A stretch of 13,565 nt of DNA from an uncultured Burkholderiales bacterium (GCA_903952885.1 CAJBHE010000028.1:1-13565), one strand, 5' to 3'. Shown: positions 6,837 to 13,565, numbered from the stretch's first letter. A program made the numbers and translations. Notes: a model not told the origin generated them from the sequence alone.

Positions 6837-7982
6837 ACGCGCCAACCACAGCAAGCCTGCACCAGTAATGAGCACGGGCACCAACGAGCCCCAGTTGAGC
6901 CAAGTCCATCCTTGCGTGGTCACCAACGCACCCGAAGCAAATGAGGTGAAAGCCATCGTGCCAAAGACGCAAAAGTTAATGGCCGCTTGGGCGCGGTTTT
7001 TCTCCTGCGGTGTGTAAGCCTGCATCGACAACGTGGTGCTGCCTGTGAACAAGAAGTTCCAGCCCACACCCAACATGAAGAGCGCAAACAAAAATTGATG
7101 CAAGTCCACACCCGACAAAGCCACGGCAATACACCCGATGTTGAGCAACACGCCCACACCCATGATGGTCAACACACCAAAACGTTTGATGAGATGGCCC
7201 GTGACAAAGCCAGGTGCGAACATGCCAATCACGTGCCACTGCAACACCCAAGCCGTGTCTTCAAAGGGGAACCCACACACCTGCATGGCCAAGGGTGTGG
7301 CAGCCATCAACAAGTTCATCACGCCATAGCCCAAGGCAGCAGCCAAGGCGGCGATGAAGAACACAGGCTGACGCATGATTTCGCCCAAAGGACGACCGCC
7401 AGCATCATCGGCTTTGGCCATAGGTGCGGGTGGGAATTCAATCTTGCGCATCACCACCATCGACAACACAGCCACCCCCATCAAGGCCACATAAGCGCCA
7501 GCAAACGGAATGCCAAACAAGCTCTTGGTTTGAATCGCCAAGTTGGGGCCAATGATCGCGCCAATCAAACCGCCGGCCATTACCAATGACACCGCCTTTT
7601 CGCGGTAGTCAGGCTTGCACAGCTCAGCCGCTGCAAAGCGATACAACTGCCCATTGGCGCTGTAATAGCCTGCCACCAGCGTAGCCGTGACCAACAACCA
7701 AAACGATTGCGCCATCACGGCAAACGCGCCCAAGGCTGCGGACAACAAAGCTACCAATAGCCCTAATTGAAACGAGCCCTTGCGCCCAAACCGTTGCTGC
7801 GACTTGGCCACCAAACCCGTGCTAAGTGCGCCACCCACCACATAGCCCATGACGGGCAAAGTAGCCATCCATGCAACAGGTGCCAAACTCAAACCCACCA
7901 AGCCATTGATGGCAATGAAGGTGACGTTGTTGGTCAGGAAAAGGCCCTGCGCGATCGACAGCAAAACAAGTTGAATATTCAT
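6816..7982 (-). CDS. MFS transporter
   Basis: A 388-residue major facilitator superfamily permease of the usual size, with about 12 hydrophobic segments in two halves joined by a polar loop near residues 180-200 (EFPPAPMAKADDAGGRPLGE). The loop after helix 2 shows the MFS motif-A remnant RFGRKGS (about 64-70), with a weaker counterpart in the second half (KRFGVLT). The protein ends in a basic tail ARKKTSAV. The ATG at 7980-7982 has only a weak GAGAA upstream, so the start is less certain than the end. It lies 49 bases downstream of the persulfide dioxygenase gene on the same strand and is probably co-transcribed with it. The substrate is unknown; export or uptake of a sulfur compound is a context guess only. 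Confidence 0.9.
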   Translation of the reverse strand: MNIQLVLLSIAQGLFLTNNVTFIAINGLVGLSLAPVAWMATLPVMGYVVGGALSTGLVAKSQQRFGRKGSFQLGLLVALLSAALGAFAVMAQSFWLLVTATLVAGYYSANGQLYRFAAAELCKPDYREKAVSLVMAGGLIGAIIGPNLAIQTKSLFGIPFAGAYVALMGVAVLSMVVMRKIEFPPAPMAKADDAGGRPLGEIMRQPVFFIAALAAALGYGVMNLLMAATPLAMQVCGFPFEDTAWVLQWHVIGMFAPGFVTGHLIKRFGVLTIMGVGVLLNIGCIAVALSGVDLHQFLFALFMLGVGWNFLFTGSTTLSMQAYTPQEKNRAQAAINFCVFGTMAFTSFASGALVTTQGWTWLNWGSLVPVLITGAGLLWLARKKTSAV

Positions 7983-8003
7983 TCACACATGTTCTCATGG
8001 TTT

Positions 8004-8020
8004 CTGACAACGCATGTCAG
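8004..8020. repeat. Short perfect inverted repeat between the dioxygenase and MFS genes
   Basis: CTGACA (8004-8009) and TGTCAG (8015-8020) flank a 5-base spacer. It lies in the 49-base intergenic gap, 22-38 bases before the MFS start. It has no T-run on the - strand, so it is not a standard terminator; it could be an RNA hairpin or an operator. Confidence 0.45.
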
Positions 8021-8031
8021 GCTTTTAAAAA

Positions 8032-8907
8032 TTAAAGTGTGTTCAAAGGAATCTTTAAATAACGGATGCAATTGGGTTCGGCGGGCGGCAACTCGCCTGC
8101 ACGGATGTTTACCTGCACGGAAGGAAAAATCAACACAGGCATCTCTAGCGTGGCATCGCGTTGGTTGCGCATGGCCACAAAATCAGCTTCGGTCACACCG
8201 TCGTGCACATGAATGTTCTTGGCGCGCTGCTCGGCGACAGTGGATTCAAAAGCCACGGGCCGATCGTTCGGTGGATAGTCATGACACATGAACAAGCGCG
8301 TGTCAACGGGCAAGCTCAAGAGTTTTTGAACGGAGGCAAAAAGGCTCTTGGCGCTGCCACCAGGAAAATCACAACGCGCCGTGCCTACATCGGGCATGAA
8401 CAAGGTGTCCCCCACAAATACTGCATCGCCGAATTGGTAAGCCACGCACGCAGGTGTGTGTCCCGGTACATCCAAGGTTACACCTACTGCATCGTCCATA
8501 GCGATTGGATACCCTACAGCCAGCAAAACATCAAACTGCGAACCATCGGTTTTGAATTCAGGCTCTAGGTTGAACACCTGCTTGAACACTTGCTGCACAT
8601 GGCCTATGCCTGCACCAATGCCGATTTGACCGCCTAACACTTGTTTCAAGTAAGGGGCAGCAGTCAGGTGGTCTGCGTGGGCATGGGTTTCGAGAATCCA
8701 TTTCACTTGCAAGTTGTGGTCGTGCACAAAACGAATCACTTTGTCAGCTGTGTCATGGCTGGTTCGGCCTGACTTGGGGTCGTAGTCCAGCACTGAGTCG
8801 ATGATGGCACACGCTCCACCCTCGCGTTGGTACACCACATACGTCACTGTCCACGTGGCGGGATCAAAGATGCCATGCACCAAGGGTTTGAATGTGGTCT
8901 GTGTCAT
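8032..8907 (-). CDS. Persulfide dioxygenase-type MBL-fold hydrolase (ETHE1/Blh-like)
   Basis: A 291-residue metallo-beta-lactamase-fold enzyme. It carries THAHADH at 74-80 (His75, His77, Asp79, His80), His150 in VPGH, Asp167 in VGDT and His209 in MCHD, with RCDFPGG at 178-184. This is the layout of ETHE1-like persulfide dioxygenases and the Blh proteins encoded with BigR, which use a mononuclear iron to oxidise glutathione persulfide to sulfite. I chose the ATG at 8905-8907 (MTQTTFKPLVHGIFD), which has a GAG-containing purine stretch upstream. A 16-residue longer form from 8955 would run through the AT-rich promoter palindrome. Divergent pairing with a BigR/SqrR-type repressor strongly supports a role in sulfide/persulfide detoxification. 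No rhodanese domain is fused. Confidence 0.9.
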   Translation of the reverse strand: MTQTTFKPLVHGIFDPATWTVTYVVYQREGGACAIIDSVLDYDPKSGRTSHDTADKVIRFVHDHNLQVKWILETHAHADHLTAAPYLKQVLGGQIGIGAGIGHVQQVFKQVFNLEPEFKTDGSQFDVLLAVGYPIAMDDAVGVTLDVPGHTPACVAYQFGDAVFVGDTLFMPDVGTARCDFPGGSAKSLFASVQKLLSLPVDTRLFMCHDYPPNDRPVAFESTVAEQRAKNIHVHDGVTEADFVAMRNQRDATLEMPVLIFPSVQVNIRAGELPPAEPNCIRYLKIPLNTL

Positions 8908-8931
8908 TTTTCTCAATCCATGAAATAACAA

Positions 8932-8947
8932 TATATTTTTTAATATA
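8932..8947. promoter_or_regulatory. AT-rich inverted repeat, candidate BigR/SqrR operator
   Basis: TATATT (8932-8937) and AATATA (8942-8947) form a perfect 6-4-6 inverted repeat, centred in the divergent promoter between the dioxygenase and repressor genes. BigR-type regulators are known to bind AT-rich palindromes in their own promoters. The right arm overlaps the likely -10 of the repressor gene, so binding would block it. Confidence 0.6.
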
Positions 8948-8949
8948 CT
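8944..8949 (+). promoter_or_regulatory. Probable -10 element of the bigR operon
   Basis: TATACT matches the -10 consensus at 5 of 6 positions, 28 bases before ATG 8978. A weak -35 candidate, ATGAAA at 8920-8925, lies 18 bases upstream. On the - strand, TATATT at 8935-8930 is a possible -10 for the dioxygenase gene, but I see no good -35 for it. Confidence 0.45.
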
Positions 8950-8977
8950 ATACAAATCGTATCTATGCTAAAAAACC

Positions 8978-9289
8978 ATGAAAACCAAAAACATAGACCT
9001 TGTTGACATGCACAAAGCCGCCGATCAAGCCTGCCGCTTGATGAAGGTGCTGGCTAACTCTGACCGCCTCATGCTCTTGTGCGAACTCGCTCAGGGTGAG
9101 AAGTGCGTGAGTGAACTCGAAGTGCTATTGGGCATCGTACAACCCACACTGTCTCAACAGCTCACTGTCCTACGCAACGAAGAGCTGGTGACTACCCGCC
9201 GTGAAGGCAAAAACATTTATTACCAAATCAGTAGCCCAGAAGCATTGGCTGTGATGCAGGTTTTATACAAAACCTATTGCAAGGGTTAA
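8978..9289 (+). CDS. bigR: ArsR-family sulfide/persulfide-responsive repressor (BigR/SqrR/YgaV-like)
   Basis: A 103-residue winged-helix repressor. Helix-turn-helix and wing are visible at about 43-84: CVSELEVLLGIVQPTLSQQL, then LVTTRREGKNIYYQI. Cys35 (in MLLCEL) and Cys101 (in YKTYC) are 66 residues apart, the same spacing as the reactive pair of SqrR (41/107) and BigR (42/108). Those pairs form di- or tetrasulfide links on sulfide stress and release DNA. Two further cysteines, Cys19 and Cys43, are extra. The metal-site ELCVCDL motif of ArsR/SmtB is absent. No clear Shine-Dalgarno precedes ATG 8978; the next Met (codon 11) is no better. It heads the operon with two YeeE/YedE genes and is divergent from a persulfide dioxygenase, so autoregulation through the AT-rich palindrome is likely. 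Confidence 0.9.
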   Translation: MKTKNIDLVDMHKAADQACRLMKVLANSDRLMLLCELAQGEKCVSELEVLLGIVQPTLSQQLTVLRNEELVTTRREGKNIYYQISSPEALAVMQVLYKTYCKG

Positions 9290-9299
9290 GGAGACAAAC

Positions 9300-9737
9300 A
9301 TGAACATTGATTGGACACATTTCACACCTTGGGCATCTCTCAGCGGTGGCATTTTTCTTGGCGTTGCATCCGCCCTTTTCGTTTTGTTAAACGGTCGTAT
9401 CTTAGGCATCAGCGGCATCTTGGGTGGTTTGTTGCTACCCAAGCCCAAAGACGCTTCATGGCGCATCACGTTTTTGTTGGGTCTGTTTGTGTCGCCCCTT
9501 GTGATGAAAGCATTGGCTCCTGCCAAGTTTCTACATGCGCCGCGCATTGATGCCACCATGGCAATGGTTGTCATCGCAGGGCTATTGGTGGGCATAGGCA
9601 CACGTTATGGGTCAGGCTGCACCAGCGGTCACGGGGTGTGTGGTTTGTCTCGCCTCTCCCCCCGCTCTATGGCAGCCACAGGCTTGTTCATGGCGGCGGG
9701 ATTTGCCACTGTGTTTTTGATCAAGCACATTCTCTAA
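9300..9737 (+). CDS. YeeE/YedE-family membrane protein (PmpA-like sulfur transporter half)
   Basis: A 145-residue inner-membrane protein with about four hydrophobic segments (12-31, 36-46, 56-71, 84-100, and a C-terminal one at 125-143). It carries the family signature GSGCTSGHGVCG at 104-115, with Cys107 and Cys114. YeeE/YedE proteins such as thiosulfate transporter TsuA use conserved cysteines to pass sulfur species across the membrane. Split half-size pairs (PmpA/PmpB type) are typical of bigR operons. The Shine-Dalgarno TAAGGAGA (9287-9294) overlaps the stop codon of the repressor gene, which couples translation. With the next gene it probably forms a two-subunit channel for sulfide, persulfide or thiosulfate sulfur; direction of transport is not clear. 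Confidence 0.92.
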   Translation: MNIDWTHFTPWASLSGGIFLGVASALFVLLNGRILGISGILGGLLLPKPKDASWRITFLLGLFVSPLVMKALAPAKFLHAPRIDATMAMVVIAGLLVGIGTRYGSGCTSGHGVCGLSRLSPRSMAATGLFMAAGFATVFLIKHIL

Positions 9738-9746
9738 GGAGCCATC

Positions 9747-10178
9747 ATGCAACGCATCAGTGAATTCGTCGTCGGTTTGTTGTTTGGTTTGGGCTTGATG
9801 ATCTCTGGAATGACCGACCCAGGCAAGGTGCTTGGGTTTCTTGATCTCTTGGGTGAGTGGGACCCCTCCTTGGCATTTGTGATGGGTGGTGCAATTTCCG
9901 TTGGTTTTTTCGCTTTTGCCTTGGCTAAAAAACGAACCACCAATTTTTTTGGTGGTGCTTTGCACTTGCCTAAATCAACCCACATCGACAAGCGCTTGAT
10001 TTGGGGGAATTTGATGTTTGGCGCAGGCTGGGGCTTAGCGGGTTTTTGTCCAGGGCCAGCGCTGGTCAGCATGGCTGCGGGACAAGACAAAGCCCTTGTG
10101 TTTGTATTGGCGATGATTTTTGGGATGATCGCCCATGAAGTTGCACAGCGCTTCGTTCACTCACCCAAGCAACCTTGA
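9747..10178 (+). CDS. YeeE/YedE-related membrane protein (PmpB-like, DUF6691 type)
   Basis: A 143-residue inner-membrane protein, the partner half of the preceding gene. It shows GLMISGMTDPGKVLGFLD at about 16-33, a second hydrophobic segment at about 42-60, and GAGWGLAGFCPGPAL at 92-106 with Cys101, followed by a last helix at about 116-130. These are the hallmarks of the second half of split YeeE/YedE transporters. Its AAGGAG (9736-9741) overlaps the upstream stop codon (9735-9737), repeating the coupling seen at the previous junction. The single Cys complements the two in the partner, fitting a shared sulfur-relay path. An 8-base gap follows before the hydrolase gene, so all four genes from 8978 look co-transcribed. 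Confidence 0.92.
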   Translation: MQRISEFVVGLLFGLGLMISGMTDPGKVLGFLDLLGEWDPSLAFVMGGAISVGFFAFALAKKRTTNFFGGALHLPKSTHIDKRLIWGNLMFGAGWGLAGFCPGPALVSMAAGQDKALVFVLAMIFGMIAHEVAQRFVHSPKQP

Positions 10179-10186
10179 GAGATAAG

Positions 10187-11089
10187 ATGAATCTTAACCA
10201 CATCGCTGATACACACGCCCTGCTTAACAGCACAGAGGCTTCGCTCACGCCCACACGCCGCTTGGCATTGCAAACTGCATTGGGCATTGGCTATGCCGCT
10301 GCCGCCACGCCACTGATGGCGCAAACGGCCGTTCAAACTTCTGCTGAAGGTTTAACGACAGGCCGGATCGAGATTGATGTGAACGGCTTCAAAGTTCCGG
10401 CCTACCGCTCTGCCCCTGCCGGCAAAACCAACTTGCCCGTGGTGCTTGTGATCTCTGAAATTTTTGGCGTGCACGAATACATCGCAGACGTGACACGTCG
10501 TCTTGCCAAAGAAGGCTACTTAGCCATCGCGCCCGAACTGTTTGCGCGTCAAGGTGACCCCAAAGCGTTTAGCGAAATGGCCAAGCTCATGAGTGAGTTA
10601 ATTGCCAAAGTACCAGACGCACAAGTGATGGCCGACCTGGATGCCACGGTGAATTGGGCTGCGCAAAACGGCGGCAACGCCAACAAACTGGCCATCACCG
10701 GCTTTTGCTGGGGCGGTCGCATCACATGGCTGTATGCCGAACACAACCCAAAGGTCAAAGCTGGTGTGGCTTGGTACGGTCGCATGGAAGGCCAAACCAA
10801 TGCCAACAACCCCAAACACCCCATCGAGTTGGCCGCTTCATTGAAAGCACCGGTGTTGGGCTTGTATGGCAGTGCTGACACGGGCATTCCCGTGACATCT
10901 GTGAACAACATGAAAGAAGCCTTGGCGCAGGCCGCCACCAAGGGTAACAAAGCCGCTAAGGCTTCAGAGTTTGTGTTGTACCCAGACGCACCACACGCGT
11001 TTCATGCCGACTACCGTGCCAGCTTCCGTGCTGGTCCCGCGGCTGATGGCTGGAGCCGCGCTGTGGCTTGGCTCAAGCAATACGTCTAA
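10187..11089 (+). CDS. Dienelactone hydrolase-family protein with Tat signal
   Basis: A 300-residue alpha/beta hydrolase. The N-terminus has a twin-arginine signal: TPTRRLALQ (21-29), then a hydrophobic stretch to about 43, with probable cleavage after LMA at 45. The mature domain has the dienelactone hydrolase triad: Cys174 in GFCWGG, Asp231 in GSADTG and His270 in DAPHAF, plus ISEIFG with Glu91, which in this family holds the Cys nucleophile. ATG 10187 follows GAGAG and is preferred over an in-frame TTG at 10175 inside the previous stop. It lies 8 bases after the PmpB-like gene, as the last gene of the bigR operon. Its true substrate is unknown; periplasmic ester or lactone hydrolysis is the family inference, and a sulfur-related role is suggested only by context. 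Confidence 0.92.
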   Translation: MNLNHIADTHALLNSTEASLTPTRRLALQTALGIGYAAAATPLMAQTAVQTSAEGLTTGRIEIDVNGFKVPAYRSAPAGKTNLPVVLVISEIFGVHEYIADVTRRLAKEGYLAIAPELFARQGDPKAFSEMAKLMSELIAKVPDAQVMADLDATVNWAAQNGGNANKLAITGFCWGGRITWLYAEHNPKVKAGVAWYGRMEGQTNANNPKHPIELAASLKAPVLGLYGSADTGIPVTSVNNMKEALAQAATKGNKAAKASEFVLYPDAPHAFHADYRASFRAGPAADGWSRAVAWLKQYV

Positions 11090-11101
11090 CTGAGTAAGCC
11101 T

Positions 11102-12196
11102 TTAGGCAACAAACACCCGCGCTTTGCGCGGTGTGAGAACCAAGGTCTCACCCTCTGTAAATCCCTGCTCGTAGAACTGCGATGCAGGGATTTGCGCTTC
11201 AATGATCTGTTGATCTGACGGGCCATCGCCCTCAGCCGCCACGAGCTCGAGGCGAGCAATCGGCCCCACCACAATGGCGCGAGTCAGTTGCGCCACGATG
11301 CCGCCTTCGTCGTCTCTGCCTGAGGTGTAGCGGCGCACATCGAGGTCGTGCGGGCGCACATAGGCAAAGGCCTTGGCGTCTTGTGTGTCGTGGTGTTCAG
11401 GGCTGGCTACACGCACGGTTTGATCTTCCACACCAATGTGCATTTCACCTTCGTGGGCACGACCATGGAACAAGTTCACGTCGCCCAAGAAACCATACAC
11501 AAATGGGCTGGCTGGGTGTTCCCACACTTCTTGTGGGCTGCCCACTTGTTCCACATTGCCTTTGTTCATCACCACCACACGATCAGCCACTTCGAGGGCT
11601 TCTTCTTGGTCGTGGGTCACAAAGATGGTGGTCACGTTCAAATCGTCGTGCAAACGACGCAACCAGCGGCGCAGCTCTTTGCGCACCTTGGCGTCCAAGG
11701 CACCAAACGGCTCGTCCAACAACAACACTTTGGGCTCAACCGCCAAGGCCCGAGCCAAGGCAATGCGCTGGCGTTGACCGCCTGAGAGTTGTGAGGGGTA
11801 ACGATCGGCCAACCAATCCAGCTGCACCAAGCTCAACAAGTCGTGCACTTTCTTTTTGATTTGTTCTTCGCTGGGGCGCTCGTTGCGTGGCTTCACGCGC
11901 AAGCCAAAGGCCACGTTTTCAAACACAGTCATGTGGCGAAACAAGGCGTAGTGCTGAAACACAAAACCCACTTGGCGCTCGCGCACATGCACGTGTGTGG
12001 TGTCTTCACCGCTGAACAAAATCGTACCAGCGTCCGCAGTTTCTAAGCCCGCGATGATGCGCAACAAAGTGGTTTTGCCGCAGCCCGATGGACCCAACAG
12101 AGCGATCAACTCGCCAGAGTGAATGTCGAGGCTCACATCGCCCAGTGCTTGAAAGTCACCAAACTGTTTATGGATGTTTCTGATTTCGATGCTCAT
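11102..12196 (-). CDS. cysA: Sulfate/thiosulfate ABC transporter ATP-binding protein CysA
   Basis: A 364-residue ABC ATPase that powers CysTW-mediated sulfate or thiosulfate import. The motifs are complete: Walker A GPSGCGKT (35-42), Q-loop Gln81, signature LSGGQ (137-141), Walker B VLLLDEP (157-163), and H-loop His195. A C-terminal TOBE-like regulatory region (about 240-364) includes FAYVRPHDLDV, typical of CysA rather than of other family members. The start at 12194-12196 gives the standard MSIEIRNIHKQFG beginning; the Shine-Dalgarno is weak (AAAAGAA). It lies 17 bases after cysW and is the last gene of the operon, converging on the dienelactone hydrolase gene with 12 bases between stops. 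Confidence 0.97.
   Translation of the reverse strand: MSIEIRNIHKQFGDFQALGDVSLDIHSGELIALLGPSGCGKTTLLRIIAGLETADAGTILFSGEDTTHVHVRERQVGFVFQHYALFRHMTVFENVAFGLRVKPRNERPSEEQIKKKVHDLLSLVQLDWLADRYPSQLSGGQRQRIALARALAVEPKVLLLDEPFGALDAKVRKELRRWLRRLHDDLNVTTIFVTHDQEEALEVADRVVVMNKGNVEQVGSPQEVWEHPASPFVYGFLGDVNLFHGRAHEGEMHIGVEDQTVRVASPEHHDTQDAKAFAYVRPHDLDVRRYTSGRDDEGGIVAQLTRAIVVGPIARLELVAAEGDGPSDQQIIEAQIPASQFYEQGFTEGETLVLTPRKARVFVA
11113..11134 (-). terminator. Possible weak terminator hairpin within the end of cysA
   Basis: CCGCGC (11117-11122) and GCGCGG (11126-11131) pair across a TTT loop, and outer ACA/TGT bases extend the stem past a bulged C. On the - strand it is followed by a T-rich stretch (TTTGTTG) just before the cysA stop. 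The T-tract is imperfect and the hairpin is also coding, so this is tentative. Confidence 0.3.
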
Positions 12197-12213
12197 GATT
12201 CTTTTACTCGTAT

Positions 12214-13107
12214 TTACGCGTGTGGGTTCTCGGGGGGAAGGTCAGCCGTGGCTTTGAGCTCTCGCGCGTGACGCCACTCCACCGTGGACTTGATGGCCAA
12301 GGTCACCAAGGCCAACAAAGCCAAGAGCGAGGCCACGGCAAACGCCGCCACCGATTGGTATTCGTTGTACAAAATTTCCACATGCAAAGGCATGGTATTG
12401 GTCTGCCCACGAATGTGTCCCGACACCACCGACACCGCACCAAACTCACCCATGGCACGGGCATTACACAAAATGACGCCGTAAATCAAACCCCACTTGA
12501 TATTGGGCAGCGTGACATACCAAAAAGTTTGCCAGCCTGTGGCACCCAACACAATGGCCGCTTGCTCTTCGTCATTACCCTGCGCTTGCATGAGCGGAAT
12601 CAACTCACGCGCGATGAAGGGGAACGTGACAAACACCGTGGCCAAAACAATGCCGGGCACCGCAAAAATGATTTTGATGTCATGCGCTTGCAACCACGGG
12701 CCAAACCAACCCTGCGCACCAAACATCAACACATAAATCAAACCAGCCACCACGGGCGACACCGAAAACGGCAAGTCCACCAGTGTGGTCAAAAAGGCTT
12801 TGCCTGTGAATTCATACTTGGCAATGGCCCACGCAGCCGCCACACCAAACACCAAATTCAGTGGCACAGCAATGAGTGCTGTGATGAAGGTCAAGTAAAT
12901 GGCAGACCAGGCATCGGGCTCTTGCAAAGCCACCCAATAGGCATCCCAGCCTTTGCGCAAGGCTTCGGTGAACACCGCAGCCAATGGCAAGACCAAGAAG
13001 AAAAACATAAACGTGAGCGCGATACCAATCAGGCTGTAACGCACCCACGCGGGCTCGGTCGTGCCAGCTCGTGCGTTGCGCACAGAGGGGTTGATGGCGG
13101 CACTCAT
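12214..13107 (-). CDS. cysW: Sulfate ABC transporter permease CysW
   Basis: A 297-residue inner-membrane permease, one of the two channel subunits for sulfate/thiosulfate. It has about six hydrophobic segments, beginning with WVRYSLIGIALTFMFFFLVL at about 21-40. The cytoplasmic EAA loop, which docks on CysA, reads NDEEQAAIVLGATGWQTFWY. The later ARAMGEFGAVSVVSGHIRGQ segment is typical of CysW. I chose the ATG at 13105-13107, with AGGAA 8 bases upstream and a 4-base ATGA overlap with the cysT stop; a 10-residue extension from 13137 is less likely. Gene order cysT-cysW-cysA is the conserved one. Confidence 0.95.
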   Translation of the reverse strand: MSAAINPSVRNARAGTTEPAWVRYSLIGIALTFMFFFLVLPLAAVFTEALRKGWDAYWVALQEPDAWSAIYLTFITALIAVPLNLVFGVAAAWAIAKYEFTGKAFLTTLVDLPFSVSPVVAGLIYVLMFGAQGWFGPWLQAHDIKIIFAVPGIVLATVFVTFPFIARELIPLMQAQGNDEEQAAIVLGATGWQTFWYVTLPNIKWGLIYGVILCNARAMGEFGAVSVVSGHIRGQTNTMPLHVEILYNEYQSVAAFAVASLLALLALVTLAIKSTVEWRHARELKATADLPPENPHA

Positions 13108-13565
13108 GCTGGAGTTCCTGTGTGGCGACGTTGCCAAGCCTGCAGCGCATTGATGACCAACAACAAAATGAACGAGATGACCAACATCACCACCGCCACG
13201 GCCGTGGCTCCGGCGTAGTCGTATTGCTCTAACTTGCCAATGATGATGAGCGGTGTGATTTCAGACACCATGGGCATATTGCCCGCAATGAAAATGACCG
13301 AGCCATATTCACCAATCGCACGCGCAAAGGCCATGGCAAAGCCAGTAAGCAACGCGGGCGCGATGCTGGGAAAAATCACACGGCTAAAGGTTTGCCAACG
13401 CGTGGCACCCAAACACGTGGCTGCTTCTTCGAGTTCTTTCTCTGCATCTTCCAACACCGGCTGTACTGTGCGCACCACAAAGGGCAAACCAATGAAGATC
13501 AGGGCAATCACCACACCATTGGGGTTGAACGCGAGCTGAATGCCCATGGGCTCCAAGTACTGCCC
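13104..13565 (-). CDS. cysT: Sulfate ABC transporter permease CysT (CysU), 5' partial
   Basis: The C-terminal 153 residues of the second sulfate permease subunit; the gene continues past the window end in an open frame (GQYLEPMG at the edge), so the TTG near 13556 is an internal Leu codon. The EAA loop is clear: EDAEKELEEAATCLGATRWQ, followed by FSRVIFPSIAPALLTGFAMA. The typical CysT segments ARAIGEYGSVIFIAGN and SEITPLIIIGKLEQYDY follow, then a last hydrophobic helix and a short basic tail (QRRHTGTPA). Its stop overlaps the cysW start. The operon promoter and any periplasmic binding-protein gene (sbp/cysP) must lie outside the window. Confidence 0.95.
   Translation of the reverse strand, partial: GQYLEPMGIQLAFNPNGVVIALIFIGLPFVVRTVQPVLEDAEKELEEAATCLGATRWQTFSRVIFPSIAPALLTGFAMAFARAIGEYGSVIFIAGNMPMVSEITPLIIIGKLEQYDYAGATAVAVVMLVISFILLLVINALQAWQRRHTGTPA

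Noticed and set aside
6987..7589. Long open frame on the + strand opposite the MFS gene
   Set aside because: Low-complexity His/Gln-rich translation typical of an antisense shadow; the - strand frame has clear MFS features.
11097..11106. GCCT/AGGC palindrome between the dienelactone hydrolase and cysA stops as a bidirectional terminator
   Set aside because: The stem is 4 bp at most, with almost no loop and no T-tract on either side.
12220..13218. 332-codon open frame on the + strand opposite cysW
   Set aside because: The - strand encodes an unmistakable CysW; the + strand translation is rich in His, Arg and Gln with no recognisable domain.

Overview
The window looks like chromosomal DNA of a betaproteobacterium of the order Burkholderiales, most likely a Comamonadaceae relative such as Limnohabitans, Rhodoferax or Polaromonas. 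This is inferred from three Bug-type (TctC family) periplasmic binding proteins in one operon, a moderately GC-rich dense gene layout, and the style of the encoded proteins. No rRNA, tRNA, IS element, CRISPR array or phage gene was seen, and no stretch over 300 bases lacks a gene.

Region 1 (1-6498, + strand) is one tightly packed catabolic operon, cut at its 5' end. The order is: Bug binding protein (partial), carboxymuconolactone decarboxylase (CMD) family protein, dimeric alpha/beta-barrel protein, second CMD-family protein, two more Bug binding proteins, an NAD-type beta-decarboxylating dehydrogenase of the isocitrate/isopropylmalate family, and an amidohydrolase resembling 2-pyrone-4,6-dicarboxylate lactonase. 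Gaps are 1-27 bases or short overlaps. The set suggests uptake and breakdown of an organic (poly)carboxylic acid, perhaps through a lactone and a 2-hydroxy acid that is oxidatively decarboxylated. The substrate cannot be read from the sequence, and this is the best candidate for an undescribed pathway.

Region 2 (6568-6836) is a small DUF2892 membrane protein gene followed by a clear intrinsic terminator.

Region 3 (6816-11089) is a reactive-sulfur module built around a divergent, AT-rich promoter at about 8908-8977. On the - strand lie an ETHE1/Blh-type persulfide dioxygenase and then an MFS transporter. On the + strand lie a BigR/SqrR-type ArsR repressor with the expected cysteine pair, two YeeE/YedE (PmpA/PmpB-like) membrane proteins, and a Tat-exported dienelactone hydrolase-family protein. 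A perfect AT-rich inverted repeat in the promoter is a candidate BigR operator.

Region 4 (11102-13565, - strand) is cysT (cut by the window end), cysW and cysA, the membrane and ATPase parts of a sulfate/thiosulfate ABC importer. It converges on the persulfide operon with only 12 bases between stop codons. Regions 2-4 together form a sulfur-acquisition and sulfide/persulfide-detoxification neighbourhood beside an apparently unrelated carboxylate-catabolism operon.
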